Positions 1 through 5,601 of a stretch of DNA of 10,144 bases are shown one piece after another (the stretch's first letter is position 1; each line of letters begins with the position of its first letter). The stretch is from NCBI GenBank assembly GCA_029054535.1, contig JAIDFC010000107.1, forward strand, positions 1 to 10,144, written 5' to 3'. This DNA comes from Rikenella sp. (lineage in GTDB: Bacteria; Bacteroidota; Bacteroidia; Bacteroidales; Rikenellaceae). Both the position numbers and the translations under genes were made by a program. Under the pieces are notes generated by a model. That model did not search any database. It had not been told where the DNA came from and was given only the letters and a program-made list of their open reading frames with translations.

Positions 1-1
1 C

Positions 2-77
2 CGTCGCCCGCCCGCCTAAGAAGGAATTTCGCTCGTTTTGCGAGAGCAAAATCGAGAAGAAATTCCCGCGGGCGACG
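2..77. repeat. Long palindromic repeat with variable arm (copy W)
   Basis: Outer arms CGTCGCCC (2-9) and GGGCGACG (70-77) are exact complements. Inside them GGAATTTC pairs with GAAATTCC, and an inner arm CTCGTTTTGC pairs with GCAAAATCGAG with one bulge around a GAGA loop. The shoulder GCCTAAGAAGGAATTTC recurs almost exactly at 9761-9778, but the inner arm there is different. This is one of four related hairpins in the window and is not coding. Confidence 0.75.
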
Positions 78-197
78 ATTTTCGGAGCGATTTGACTTGT
101 GGATCGACAGACGCCGGCGGAAGTGTTCTGAGCAAAGTCCGGTTTTCGAGTGCCGAGCGGCACCGCCCTCCGCATGGGGCGGCGTCGGGCGCGCGAC
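78..197. repeat. Direct repeat, left copy (partner 9957-10078)
   Basis: This block and the one at 9957-10078 share long stretches, including CGAGTGCCGAGCGGCACCG and CTCCGCATGGGGCGGCGTCG. Within it are two hairpins: GTGCCGAGCGGCAC, and CCGCCC/GGGCGG around the loop TCCGCATG. It directly follows palindrome W, and the right copy also follows the same GGGCGACG shoulder. It has no convincing reading frame and looks like a dispersed intergenic repeat. Confidence 0.7.
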
Positions 198-272
198 TTC
201 CAGTCGCAGTTCGTTGCTACGACCTGCGCGCTCGTAGAGCGCGGTTTGTGATGAATCTGCAAGAATCTCCCG

Positions 273-458
273 TCCCCGGCTCCGGGCCTCCGCGGCTATG
301 AATCCGGACAGTTACGAGCCGTCGGTTACAACGGGGACGGCTGGTCTTCAACATCTTCGGAAAGCCTGAGTTACTACCTGGACTTCAATGTCAGGATCGC
401 ACCGAATTACCGACATGGCCGTTCGAACGGTTTTCCGTTGCGTTGCCTCCAGGAATAG
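273..458 (+). repeat. DGR VR-like cassette A (startless lectin-like C-terminal domain)
   Basis: Read in the frame starting at 273, this encodes SPAPGLRGYESG, then a core with RAVGYNGDGWSS, YYLDFN and RSNGFPLRCLQE, followed by TAG at 456-458. This matches the translated framework of the template repeats, with the adenine-rich codons replaced. In-frame TGA at 252-254 and the lack of any ATG show that it is not the end of a complete gene here. It is the only cassette upstream of the templates. It ends with the same CTCCAGGAATAGGGAGAG as the downstream cassettes. It could be a relic or a silent donor. Confidence 0.8.
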
Positions 459-654
459 GGAGAGAGGACAAGAGCGAGGCGAAGGATGCCATCGGACCTT
501 TCGGACTATAGAATCAGGGTTGACAGTAGTGGCTAAGGGTTCCCTGTTCGGGCTATTAGGAATCTCGATGCGGATTGGTTGGTTGGGTCGTTTTTATGGA
601 GCTTATGTTATGTTAAATTGTGGGAGATAAACAGAGCTGAGCGTTTTTCCGGAG
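459..654. other. Intergenic gap before the first template unit
   Basis: No supported gene. The reading frames here lack recognisable domains. The stretch near 600-625 becomes A/T-richer (TATGTTATGTTAAATTG) and might hold the promoter for the template transcript, but no clean TTG/TAnnTTTG pair is visible. Confidence 0.4.
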
Positions 655-775
655 TGTCGTGCGTCTCGCGATGAGTTGTACGGCAGTGTGAAAGATAAAT
701 TCAGCCGTCCACTGCGGTTTTCGTTTTTGCGCCGTCGGTTTCCGAACCGCGGCACAGGAAGAGAGGCGTAGTTAT
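655..775 (+). ncRNA. Conserved structured leader of TR1 (P1 / ATAAATTCAGC / P2)
   Basis: P1 pairs TGTCGTGC (655-662) with GTACGGCA (678-685) over 8 positions including G-U pairs. The invariant ATAAATTCAGCC follows at 695-706. P2 pairs GCGGTT (714-719) with AACCGC (745-750). TAGTTAT lies at 769-775. The same order recurs before TR2 and TR3 with changed but still pairing stems. This points to a structured 5' portion of the template RNA. The function is inferred. Confidence 0.6.
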
Positions 776-891
776 TCACTTCAGCGAAAGGATCTCGTGG
801 GTGAGAAGGTTTTGTCCTTCATGCCTTCGAGCAACAAGCGACGGCTTGCCTCCTTGTGAGATGAGGAGACTCGTTCGGAGAAGACGTTTCG

Positions 892-1082
892 TCCGGGCAA
901 CCGCACCAGCGGTTCCGGTGCGTTGTGGAACGTCGGCAACAACGGGTACAGCTGGTCGTCGGCTATTCCGACGGCCGCTGACGTGGGCAACCGTGCCTAC
1001 TACTTGGACTTCAACAACGGCGGGGTCAACCCGAATGCCACGACGAACCGTGCGAACGGTCTTCAGTTGCGTTGCCTCCAAG
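892..1082 (+). repeat. DGR template repeat TR1
   Basis: From TCCGGGCAACCGC to CTCCAAG, this is a stop-free lectin-like segment whose variable positions are AAC or ACG codons (GNRTSGSG, WNVGNNGYSWSS, YYLDFNNGG, NPNATTNRANG). It ends in CTCCAAGCATTTATCGG rather than the VR ending CTCCAGGAATAG, which marks it as template. Its distinctive GNRAYYLDF and NPNATTNRANGLQ stretches match cassette B (3577-3780), where AAC becomes TAC, CTC, GCC, GAC or CAC and ACG becomes GCG. A leader lies about 117 bp upstream and a short terminator follows directly. Confidence 0.85.
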
Positions 1083-1089
1083 CATTTAT

Positions 1090-1109
1090 CGGACGCTCCG
1101 TTCTTTTTT
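1090..1109 (+). terminator. Possible intrinsic terminator after TR1
   Basis: The short stem CGGA/TCCG around CGC is followed by TTCTTTTTT, 8 bases after the TR1 end. At the same position after TR2 there is only a CGG/CCG stem and a C/T tract (1561-1580). The stem is weak, so termination may be partial. Confidence 0.4.
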
Positions 1110-1168
1110 CGCCCTTTTTCAGTGAACGTTCTTTGTATGGATTAGGAACGGGGTGTTTTGTTCCGGAG

Positions 1169-1261
1169 TGTCGCGCGGTCGGGATCGGCGGTGCGGCAGA
1201 GCGAACGGATAAATTCAGCCCTCCGCTGTACCGTCGATCTCAGAGGTCGCGGTATAGTTAT
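1169..1261 (+). ncRNA. Conserved structured leader of TR2
   Basis: P1 pairs TGTCGCGC (1169-1176) with GTGCGGCA (1191-1198). One U-A pair of the TR1 leader is replaced by C-G here. The invariant ATAAATTCAGCC lies at 1209-1220. P2 pairs CTGTACCG (1226-1233) with CGGTATAG (1250-1257), an 8-bp stem with one G-U. TAGTTAT is at 1255-1261. It sits 114 bp before TR2, close to the 117 bp in unit 1. Confidence 0.65.
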
Positions 1262-1374
1262 GGCTCTTGTTTGCAAAGAGAGCGGTTCGTCGTCGCGTTT
1301 TTTCCGCCTCGGCGAACAGCGAGTGATGGCTCGTTTTTGTGGTATGGAGCGTTTCGACCGATTCTTCTATCTTA

Positions 1375-1552
1375 TCCGGGCTACCGCCACGCGAACTACG
1401 GTACGTTGTATGCCGTCGGCAACAACGGGTACAGCTGGGCGTCTTCCGTTACGACGGGTACCAACGCCTACAACTTGAACTTCAACTACGGCGGGATCAA
1501 CCCGAATAACAACAACAACCGTGCGAACGGTCTTCAGTTGCGTTGCCTCCAA
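1375..1552 (+). repeat. DGR template repeat TR2
   Basis: This stop-free segment reads GYRHANYGTLY, AVGNNGYSWASS, NLNFNYGG, INPNNNNNRANG and LQLRCLQ, with a run of AAT/AAC codons near 1506-1519. It ends CTCCAAGCATTTATCGG, the template-type boundary. The stretch TGGGCGTCTTCCGTTACGAC is shared exactly with cassette D (4181-4372). From GGT ACG onward the D differences are mostly at template adenines: AAC becomes GAC, CAC, TAC or GGC, TAC becomes TTC, and CAG becomes CCG. A few changes are not at adenine. Confidence 0.88.
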
Positions 1553-1621
1553 GCATTTATCGGCCCCCGTTCCTCTTTTATAAATGGTAAGGGTAGGGGA
1601 GAGGATGTGCTTCGAGAGTAT

Positions 1622-1710
1622 CCTGCGGTCAACCTATCACAGGCTGCAGGTAGAGTGATCCGGTAAATTCAGCAACCTACTGCCGTTCTGGTTTCCTGAC
1701 CGGTAGTTAT
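1622..1710 (+). ncRNA. Conserved structured leader of TR3
   Basis: P1 is reduced to CCTGC (1622-1626) with GCAGG (1646-1650), but the pairing is kept with entirely different bases. GTAAATTCAGC is at 1663-1673. P2 pairs CTGCCG (1680-1685) with CGGTAG (1701-1706). TAGTTAT is at 1704-1710, 92 bp before TR3. This is the most diverged of the three leaders. Confidence 0.6.
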
Positions 1711-1801
1711 ACGGTACGAAACCGATCGCCGAATCGTCTCACACAAACAGCGTGTGTTCCGGTTCTCGCGACCACTCGAATGGTTGCTCTTGACGCTTGG
1801 C

Positions 1802-1982
1802 TCCGGGCAACCGCAACCGCAGCTCTGGTACGTTGTATAACGTCGGCAACAGCGGGTACAGCTGGTCGTCGACGATTCCCACGGGTAGCACCAACGCCCA
1901 CAACTTGAACTTCAATTACGGCGGCATCAACCCGAATAACAACAACAACCGTGCGTACGGTTTTCAGTTGCGTTGCCTCCAA
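1802..1982 (+). repeat. DGR template repeat TR3 (nearest the reverse transcriptase)
   Basis: This stop-free segment reads GNRNRSSGTLYNVG, NSGYSWSSTIPTGST, NLNFNYGGINP and NNNNRAYGFQLRCLQ. It ends CTCCAAGTATTTACC, the template-type boundary, and lies 152 bp before the RT start, the usual TR-RT layout of DGRs. The stretch TCGACGATTCCCACGGGTAG is shared exactly with cassette H (5122-5316). In H, AAC codons have become CAT, CGT, TAC, TAT, AGC, AGT or CAC. Confidence 0.88.
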
Positions 1983-2024
1983 GTATTTACCGCCATCCTA
2001 TCCCTCTGCCTTTTTATTTAACAG

Positions 2025-2052
2025 TTGTACTCATTTGGGGTAAGTATATATG
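2025..2052 (+). promoter_or_regulatory. Weak candidate promoter for the reverse transcriptase
   Basis: TTG (2025-2027) and TATATATG (2045-2052) approximate the Bacteroidota TTG/TAnnTTTG pair, but with one mismatch and a 17-bp gap that is somewhat short. The whole 1985-2134 stretch is sharply A/T-rich compared with its surroundings. The RT may instead be read through from the template transcript. Confidence 0.3.
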
Positions 2053-2134
2053 ATGTTATTTTGATTTTATTCGTATGCGTGTAGTCGGTAATTTAAATAT
2101 ATTTATTTAATCGATTTATTATTAAAATAAAAAT

Positions 2135-3529
2135 ATGAAAGAATACGATGCCTTGTTGGAAGACCTTTTTCGAGCGTATTACGACGCTCGGAAGCATAAG
2201 CGAAACACCCGAAATCAGTTACGATTCGAGATGGATTTGGAAGCCAACCTGATCGAGTTGTATAATGAGATTCATGAGCGGCGGTATCGGGTGGGGCCGA
2301 GCGTTTGTTTTATGGTGGAGCATCCGGTGAAGCGGGAGATTTTCGCCGCCGACTTTCGGGATCGTGTGGTCCACCACCTGTTGTTCAACTACATCGCGCC
2401 GCTGTTCGAGCGAACGTTCATCACGGACACCTATTCGTGTTTGAAGAACAAAGGGACGTTGTTCGGAGTCGAGCGATTGGAGCATCATGCTCGGTCGTGT
2501 TCGCGGAATTATACGGAGCGTTGTTATGTCTTGAAGCTGGATATCCAGGGGTATTTCATGAGCATCAATCGACGGATCATGTACGAGACGATCGAGCGTG
2601 TGATGCTTCGGATGGCTCCCCGGCGTTCGCACCGGGGCGGAAAAACGTGGCGCGAGTTATTGGATTACGATCTGATTCTGTATCTGTTACGCGAGGTGGT
2701 TTTCAACGATCCGACCGAAAACTGCATCATGCGGGGGAGTCGTTCCAAGTGGGCCGATCTGCCGCGGAGCAAGAGTCTGTTCACGACGCCGAAGGATTGC
2801 GGTCTGCCGATCGGCAATCTCACCTCGCAGCTGTTCAGTAATATCTATCTGAACGATTTCGACCATTTCATCAAACGAAAATTGGGCCACAAACACTATG
2901 GTCGGTATGTAGATGATTTTTATATTATTCACAAGGATAAGGAGCAGCTTAAACGAAATATTCGTGAAATAAACGCCTATCTGCAGGAAAATCTGGGTTT
3001 GACGCTCCATCCGAAGAAGGTCTATTTGCAGGAACTTTCCAAGGGGGTTACGTTTCTGGGGGCGGTCGTGAAGCCCTACCGGAGGTACATGGTCAACCGT
3101 ACGCGCAACCATTTCAGCGAGTTGCTGGTGTCGTTGAATGCCTATATCCGGAAACATCCTCGGCCTTCGAAAACTTTTCTGCTCTACATGCAGTCGGCCA
3201 TGAATTCTTACCTGGGCTATATGACGCACTACAAGTGTTATAAGATGAAACGGAAGTTGTTGCCGCAGATGGGCGAGGTGTTGAAGTTGGGTTCTTTGAC
3301 GCACAACATGACGCGTTATCAGTTGAATCGGGATATTCGCGAACGGTTGGGGTTGTGCGGCTCGGGACATGTGTTGCCGTGGGAGATGGAGTTGCTGCCG
3401 GAGCCTCGGGAGAGGGCCGACGAGGATTTCTTTCCGGACGAGGATGGCGATTGGTTGCCTTGTCGTCGGTCGTCGGAGGAGGTGGATGCGATATTGGTCG
3501 GCGATTCGGAGGGCTTGCCGCTCCTTTGA
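2135..3529 (+). CDS. DGR-type reverse transcriptase
   Basis: This 464-residue reverse transcriptase would copy template RNA into adenine-mutagenised cDNA for transfer into variable repeats. Palm motifs are in order: KLDIQGYF with catalytic D136, the DGR-diagnostic GLPIGNLTSQ (223-232), YVDD (258-261) with the catalytic Asp pair, and a thumb region with LHPKKVYLQ and VTFLGAVVKP (about 291-314). No group II intron maturase or HNH domain follows. The last 50 or so residues are unusual: acidic and proline/arginine-rich (EPRERADEDFFPDEDGDW). The start is chosen because the preceding 25 bases are A/T-only apart from one C and one G, the usual Bacteroidota leader, and lack a Shine-Dalgarno. Three templates lie upstream; cassette B begins 47 bp after the stop. 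No Avd-like gene is visible. Confidence 0.95.
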   Translation: MKEYDALLEDLFRAYYDARKHKRNTRNQLRFEMDLEANLIELYNEIHERRYRVGPSVCFMVEHPVKREIFAADFRDRVVHHLLFNYIAPLFERTFITDTYSCLKNKGTLFGVERLEHHARSCSRNYTERCYVLKLDIQGYFMSINRRIMYETIERVMLRMAPRRSHRGGKTWRELLDYDLILYLLREVVFNDPTENCIMRGSRSKWADLPRSKSLFTTPKDCGLPIGNLTSQLFSNIYLNDFDHFIKRKLGHKHYGRYVDDFYIIHKDKEQLKRNIREINAYLQENLGLTLHPKKVYLQELSKGVTFLGAVVKPYRRYMVNRTRNHFSELLVSLNAYIRKHPRPSKTFLLYMQSAMNSYLGYMTHYKCYKMKRKLLPQMGEVLKLGSLTHNMTRYQLNRDIRERLGLCGSGHVLPWEMELLPEPRERADEDFFPDEDGDWLPCRRSSEEVDAILVGDSEGLPLL

Positions 3530-3576
3530 GTTTAGGATCGGATCTGCTCGGGAGGTGGCTTTTCCGCTTTCTGTCC

Positions 3577-3780
3577 GTCCCGGCTCCGGGCCTCCGCGGC
3601 AACGGGACCGGTATGTTATATGGCGTCGGTGTTCATGGGTTCAGCTGGTCGTCGTCTATTCTTTCGTCAGCCGGGTTGGGCTACCGTGCCTACTACCTGG
3701 GCTTCCTCGCCGATGGGCTTGACCCAAATGCAACCGCGTACCGTTCGCACGGTCTTCAGACGCGTTGCCTCCAGGAATAG
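3577..3780 (+). repeat. DGR VR-like cassette B (TR1 type)
   Basis: It encodes VPAPGLRGNGTGMLY, GVGVHGFSWSSS, GYRAYYLGF, DPNATAYRSHG and LQTRCLQE, then TAG at 3778-3780. Its spacing and AYYL/NAT signature follow TR1. Most changes from TR1 in the 3' half are at adenines, though GGC to GAT and GTC to CTT are not. The frame stays open upstream to an ATG at 3355, but that stretch is the RT gene in another frame with a glycine-rich, unrecognisable translation, so a complete target gene is not supported. Confidence 0.85.
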
Positions 3781-3924
3781 GGAGAGGGTGCAAGAACCGC
3801 GATCCAACGGATCGCGCGAGTCGCCGCCACCCCGGGCGGAGACGCGCAACTTCGTCGGAGCTCGTTGCTTGTCCCGCTGTCGGCGATCCGTATTCTCGCC
3901 CGGCAGTCCAACAAAATGCCGCAA
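3781..3924. other. Spacer after cassette B with a perfect hairpin
   Basis: After the conserved GGGAGAG, a perfect 8-bp hairpin CGCGATCC-AAC-GGATCGCG lies at 3798-3816, 17 bp past the cassette stop. This position resembles the downstream target hairpin known to stimulate homing in the Bordetella phage DGR. The rest (to about 3924) has no gene I can recognise. Confidence 0.5.
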
Positions 3925-4115
3925 TCAAGCGGCCCGGCTCCGGTCCGCGTGCCCGCGGTGGGCAAGGGGCTGTGTCTGCTTCAAACAGCGGCAACGACGG
4001 GTATAGCTCGATTCCCTTTGAGGAATAGTAATACCTAATTACTTCAGTTGCGATATTTTTCTCGTCCGGCAGGCCCGGTTGGAGTGCCCAGCGGCACCGT
4101 TGCCTCCAGGAATAG
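3925..4115 (+). repeat. Decayed VR-like cassette C
   Basis: Pieces of a cassette remain in order: CCCGGCTCCGG (3933-3943), CGGCAACGACGGGTATAGCTCG (about 3989-4010, given here as the region around GACGGGTATAGC), and the terminal CCGTTGCCTCCAGGAATAG (4097-4115). The middle is scrambled, with an extra GAGGAATAG at 4020-4028, a TTCAGTTGCG fragment near 4043 and A/T-rich filler. No frame spans it. It shows that cassettes in this array can rearrange and decay. Confidence 0.7.
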
Positions 4116-4180
4116 GGAGAGATGCCGCTCGGCACGCGAACCGACTGGCCATGCCCGAATGATCGATAAAATACCCGCTA

Positions 4181-4372
4181 GCCCCGGCTCCGGGCCGCCG
4201 CTACCGCAGCACTGGTACGTTGTATAACGTCGGCAACGACGGGTTCAGCTGGGCGTCTTCCGTTACGACGGGTACCCACGCCTATAACTTGTACTTCGAC
4301 TACGACGGGATCAACCCGAATTACGGCAACTACCGTTCGAACGGTCTTCCGTTGCGTTGCCTCCAGGAATAG
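4181..4372 (+). repeat. DGR VR-like cassette D (TR2 type)
   Basis: It encodes APAPGRRYRSTGTLY, NVGNDGFSWASS, VTTGTHAYNL, YFDYDGINPN and YRSNGLPLRCLQE, then TAG at 4370-4372. Its central 20-odd bases match TR2 exactly, while Asn codons of TR2 are replaced by Asp, His, Tyr or Gly codons. The 5' part (NVGN) fits TR3 better, so it may be mosaic. In-frame TGA at 4160-4162 and no ATG exclude a complete gene. Confidence 0.88.
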
Positions 4373-4380
4373 GGAGAGGT

Positions 4381-4402
4381 GTCGTTCGGCACGCGAACCG
4401 AC
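4381..4402. other. Hairpin 8 bp after the cassette D stop
   Basis: GTCGTTCG (4381-4388) pairs with CGAACCGAC (4394-4402) with one bulged C and a five-base loop. An equivalent hairpin starts at exactly the same distance after cassette H (5325-5349), with the stem kept and the loop changed. A shorter GTTCG/CGAAT version follows cassette G (5087-5101). It could be a homing-stimulating DNA cruciform or a remnant terminator. Confidence 0.5.
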
Positions 4403-4436
4403 TGGCTCCGCTCGGATATCGATAAAACGCCCGCTG

Positions 4437-4631
4437 GCCCCGGCTCCGGGGCGCCGCTACTACGGGACCGGGGCGTTGTGGTACGTCGGCTACAACGGGT
4501 ATAGCTGGTCGTCGTCTATTCCGTCAAGTAGTATCGGTGCCTACTACTTGAACTTCAACTACGGCGGGGTCTTCCCAAGTTACAGCAACTATCGTACGTA
4601 CGGTTTTCAGACGCGTTGCCTCCAGGAATAG
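4437..4631 (+). repeat. DGR VR-like cassette E
   Basis: It encodes APAPGRRYYGTGALW, YVGYNGYSWSSS, YYLNFNYGGVFP and YRTYGFQTRCLQE, then TAG at 4629-4631. The GALW start and the AYYL stretch are TR1-like, while NFNYGG is TR2/TR3-like, so template ancestry is mixed. No start codon. It is followed in the same frame by cassettes F and G. Confidence 0.85.
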
Positions 4632-4649
4632 GGAGAGGCCAGAGCGAAT

Positions 4650-4862
4650 CCCCCGGCTCCGGGCTTCCGCGATTGTGGTTTACGTGAAACTGAAGGTGGT
4701 TCGGGAAAATTGTATTACGTCGGCCTCGGCGGATACAGTTGGTCGTCGACGATTACAAACACTGGCGCAAACCATTTGACTTTCAACGACGAGAGGATCG
4801 ACTCGAAAGGAGGTGGTCTTCTTCGTGCGTACGGTCTTCAGTTGCGTTGCCTCCAGGAATAG
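4650..4862 (+). repeat. DGR VR-like cassette F
   Basis: It encodes PPAPGFRDCGLRE, YYVGLGGYSWSSTIT, HLTFNDERIDS and LRAYGLQLRCLQE, then TAG at 4860-4862. Only 18 bp separate it from the cassette E stop, and it stays in the same frame as E. TGGTCGTCGACGATT links it to TR3. It is longer at the 5' side than the others and well diverged. Confidence 0.82.
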
Positions 4863-4880
4863 GGAAAGGGTAGAGCGAAT

Positions 4881-5078
4881 CCCCCGGCTCCGGGTTTCCG
4901 CGACGCTGGATCACGGGTCGGAGGTGCGTTGTATTATGTCGGTGAACGTGGGTACTGTTGGGCGTCATCCGTTACAGGTGCCAATACGCATCGATTGTAC
5001 TTCAATGACGGTGCGGTTGATCCAGATGAACATGGTTATCGTGCGTACGGTTTTCCGTTGCGTTGCCTCCAGGAATAG
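4881..5078 (+). repeat. DGR VR-like cassette G
   Basis: It encodes PPAPGFRDAGSRVGGALY, YVGERGYCWASSVTG, RLYFNDGAVDPDEHG and YRAYGFPLRCLQE, then TAG at 5076-5078. It is in frame with E and F, with an 18-bp spacer after F nearly identical to the one after E (both contain AGAGCGAATCC). The WASSVT stretch is TR2-like. No start codon. Confidence 0.82.
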
Positions 5079-5121
5079 GGAGGTGTCGTTCGGCACTCGA
5101 ATCGGGCCATTCGGTTGAGAA

Positions 5122-5316
5122 AACCCGGCTCCGGGCTGGCGCGACATCGCTAACGGAGCGTTGTGGCGCGTCGGTCGTACCGGATTCAGCTGGACGTCGA
5201 CGATTCCCACGGGTAGCACCCATGCCCATCGTCCATACTTCGACTATGACGGTGTCTATCCGAATAGCAGTAACCACCGTGCGCACGCTATTCAGTTGCG
5301 TTGCCTCCAGGAATAG
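5122..5316 (+). repeat. DGR VR-like cassette H (TR3 type)
   Basis: It encodes NPAPGWRDIANGALW, RVGRTGFSWTSTIPTGST, HAHRPYFDYDGVYPN and HRAHAIQLRCLQE, then TAG at 5314-5316. ACGATTCCCACGGGTAGCAC matches TR3 exactly on both sides of mutated codons. In-frame TGA at 5116-5118 and no ATG rule out a complete gene. Confidence 0.87.
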
Positions 5317-5383
5317 GGAGAGGTGTCGTTCGGCAAGCAGCGAACCGACTGGCTCCGCTCGGATATCGATAAAACGCCTGCTG
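5317..5383. repeat. Inter-cassette spacer duplicated from the D-E spacer
   Basis: This spacer and the one at 4373-4436 are almost the same sequence, both carrying AACCGACTGGCTCCGCTCGG and ATCGATAAAACGCC. They differ only around the hairpin loop and at one later base. The C-D spacer (4116-4180) is a more diverged relative. It implies that whole cassette-plus-spacer units were duplicated. Confidence 0.75.
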
Positions 5384-5572
5384 GCCCCGGCTCCGGGCAT
5401 TCGCGGCTACGAACATGGCAAAGTGCGTAACGTCGGTGTCAACGGGTATAGCTGGTCGTCAACGGTTACAGGGAGTGGCAACTATTTCTTGGACTTCAAT
5501 TACAGCGGGATCCTCCCGAATAACGGCAACCACTGTACGTACGGTTTTCAGACGCGTTGCCTCCAGGAATAG
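5384..5572 (+). repeat. DGR VR-like cassette I
   Basis: It encodes APAPGIRGYEHGKVRNVG, VNGYSWSSTVTG, FLDFNYSGILPN and HCTYGFQTRCLQE, then TAG at 5570-5572. An open frame runs upstream to 5063, but that part is cassette G/H sequence read in the wrong frame, so it is not a real gene. It is the last cassette, 29 bp from the convergent kinase-like gene. Confidence 0.86.
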
Positions 5573-5601
5573 GGAGAGGATAGTTTCGCCCCGTCTCGAA
5601 C

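Noticed and set aside
923..1666. Long open frame of 247 codons across TR1, a leader and TR2
   Set aside because: It joins two templates through structured non-coding leader sequence; the translation between them has no protein-like character. Templates are naturally stop-free in the lectin frame.
2135..3529. Group II intron maturase, retron or Abi-type RT
   Set aside because: The GLPIGNLTSQ motif, flanking TR/VR pairs and absence of maturase/HNH domains or a domain V-like hairpin favour a DGR RT.
3355..3780. Overlapping gene ending in cassette B as a true DGR target
   Set aside because: The first 74 or so residues are the RT gene in another frame, glycine-rich and without signal peptide or known domain. 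Only the last part is meaningful.
5063..5572. 169-codon frame ending in cassette I as a target gene
   Set aside because: Its upstream part reads the end of cassette G and all of cassette H in the wrong frame.
3577..5572. CRISPR-like or tandem-repeat array
   Set aside because: Units are about 190-210 bp, translate to a single conserved domain, and match templates beside an RT. No cas genes and no short regular repeats.
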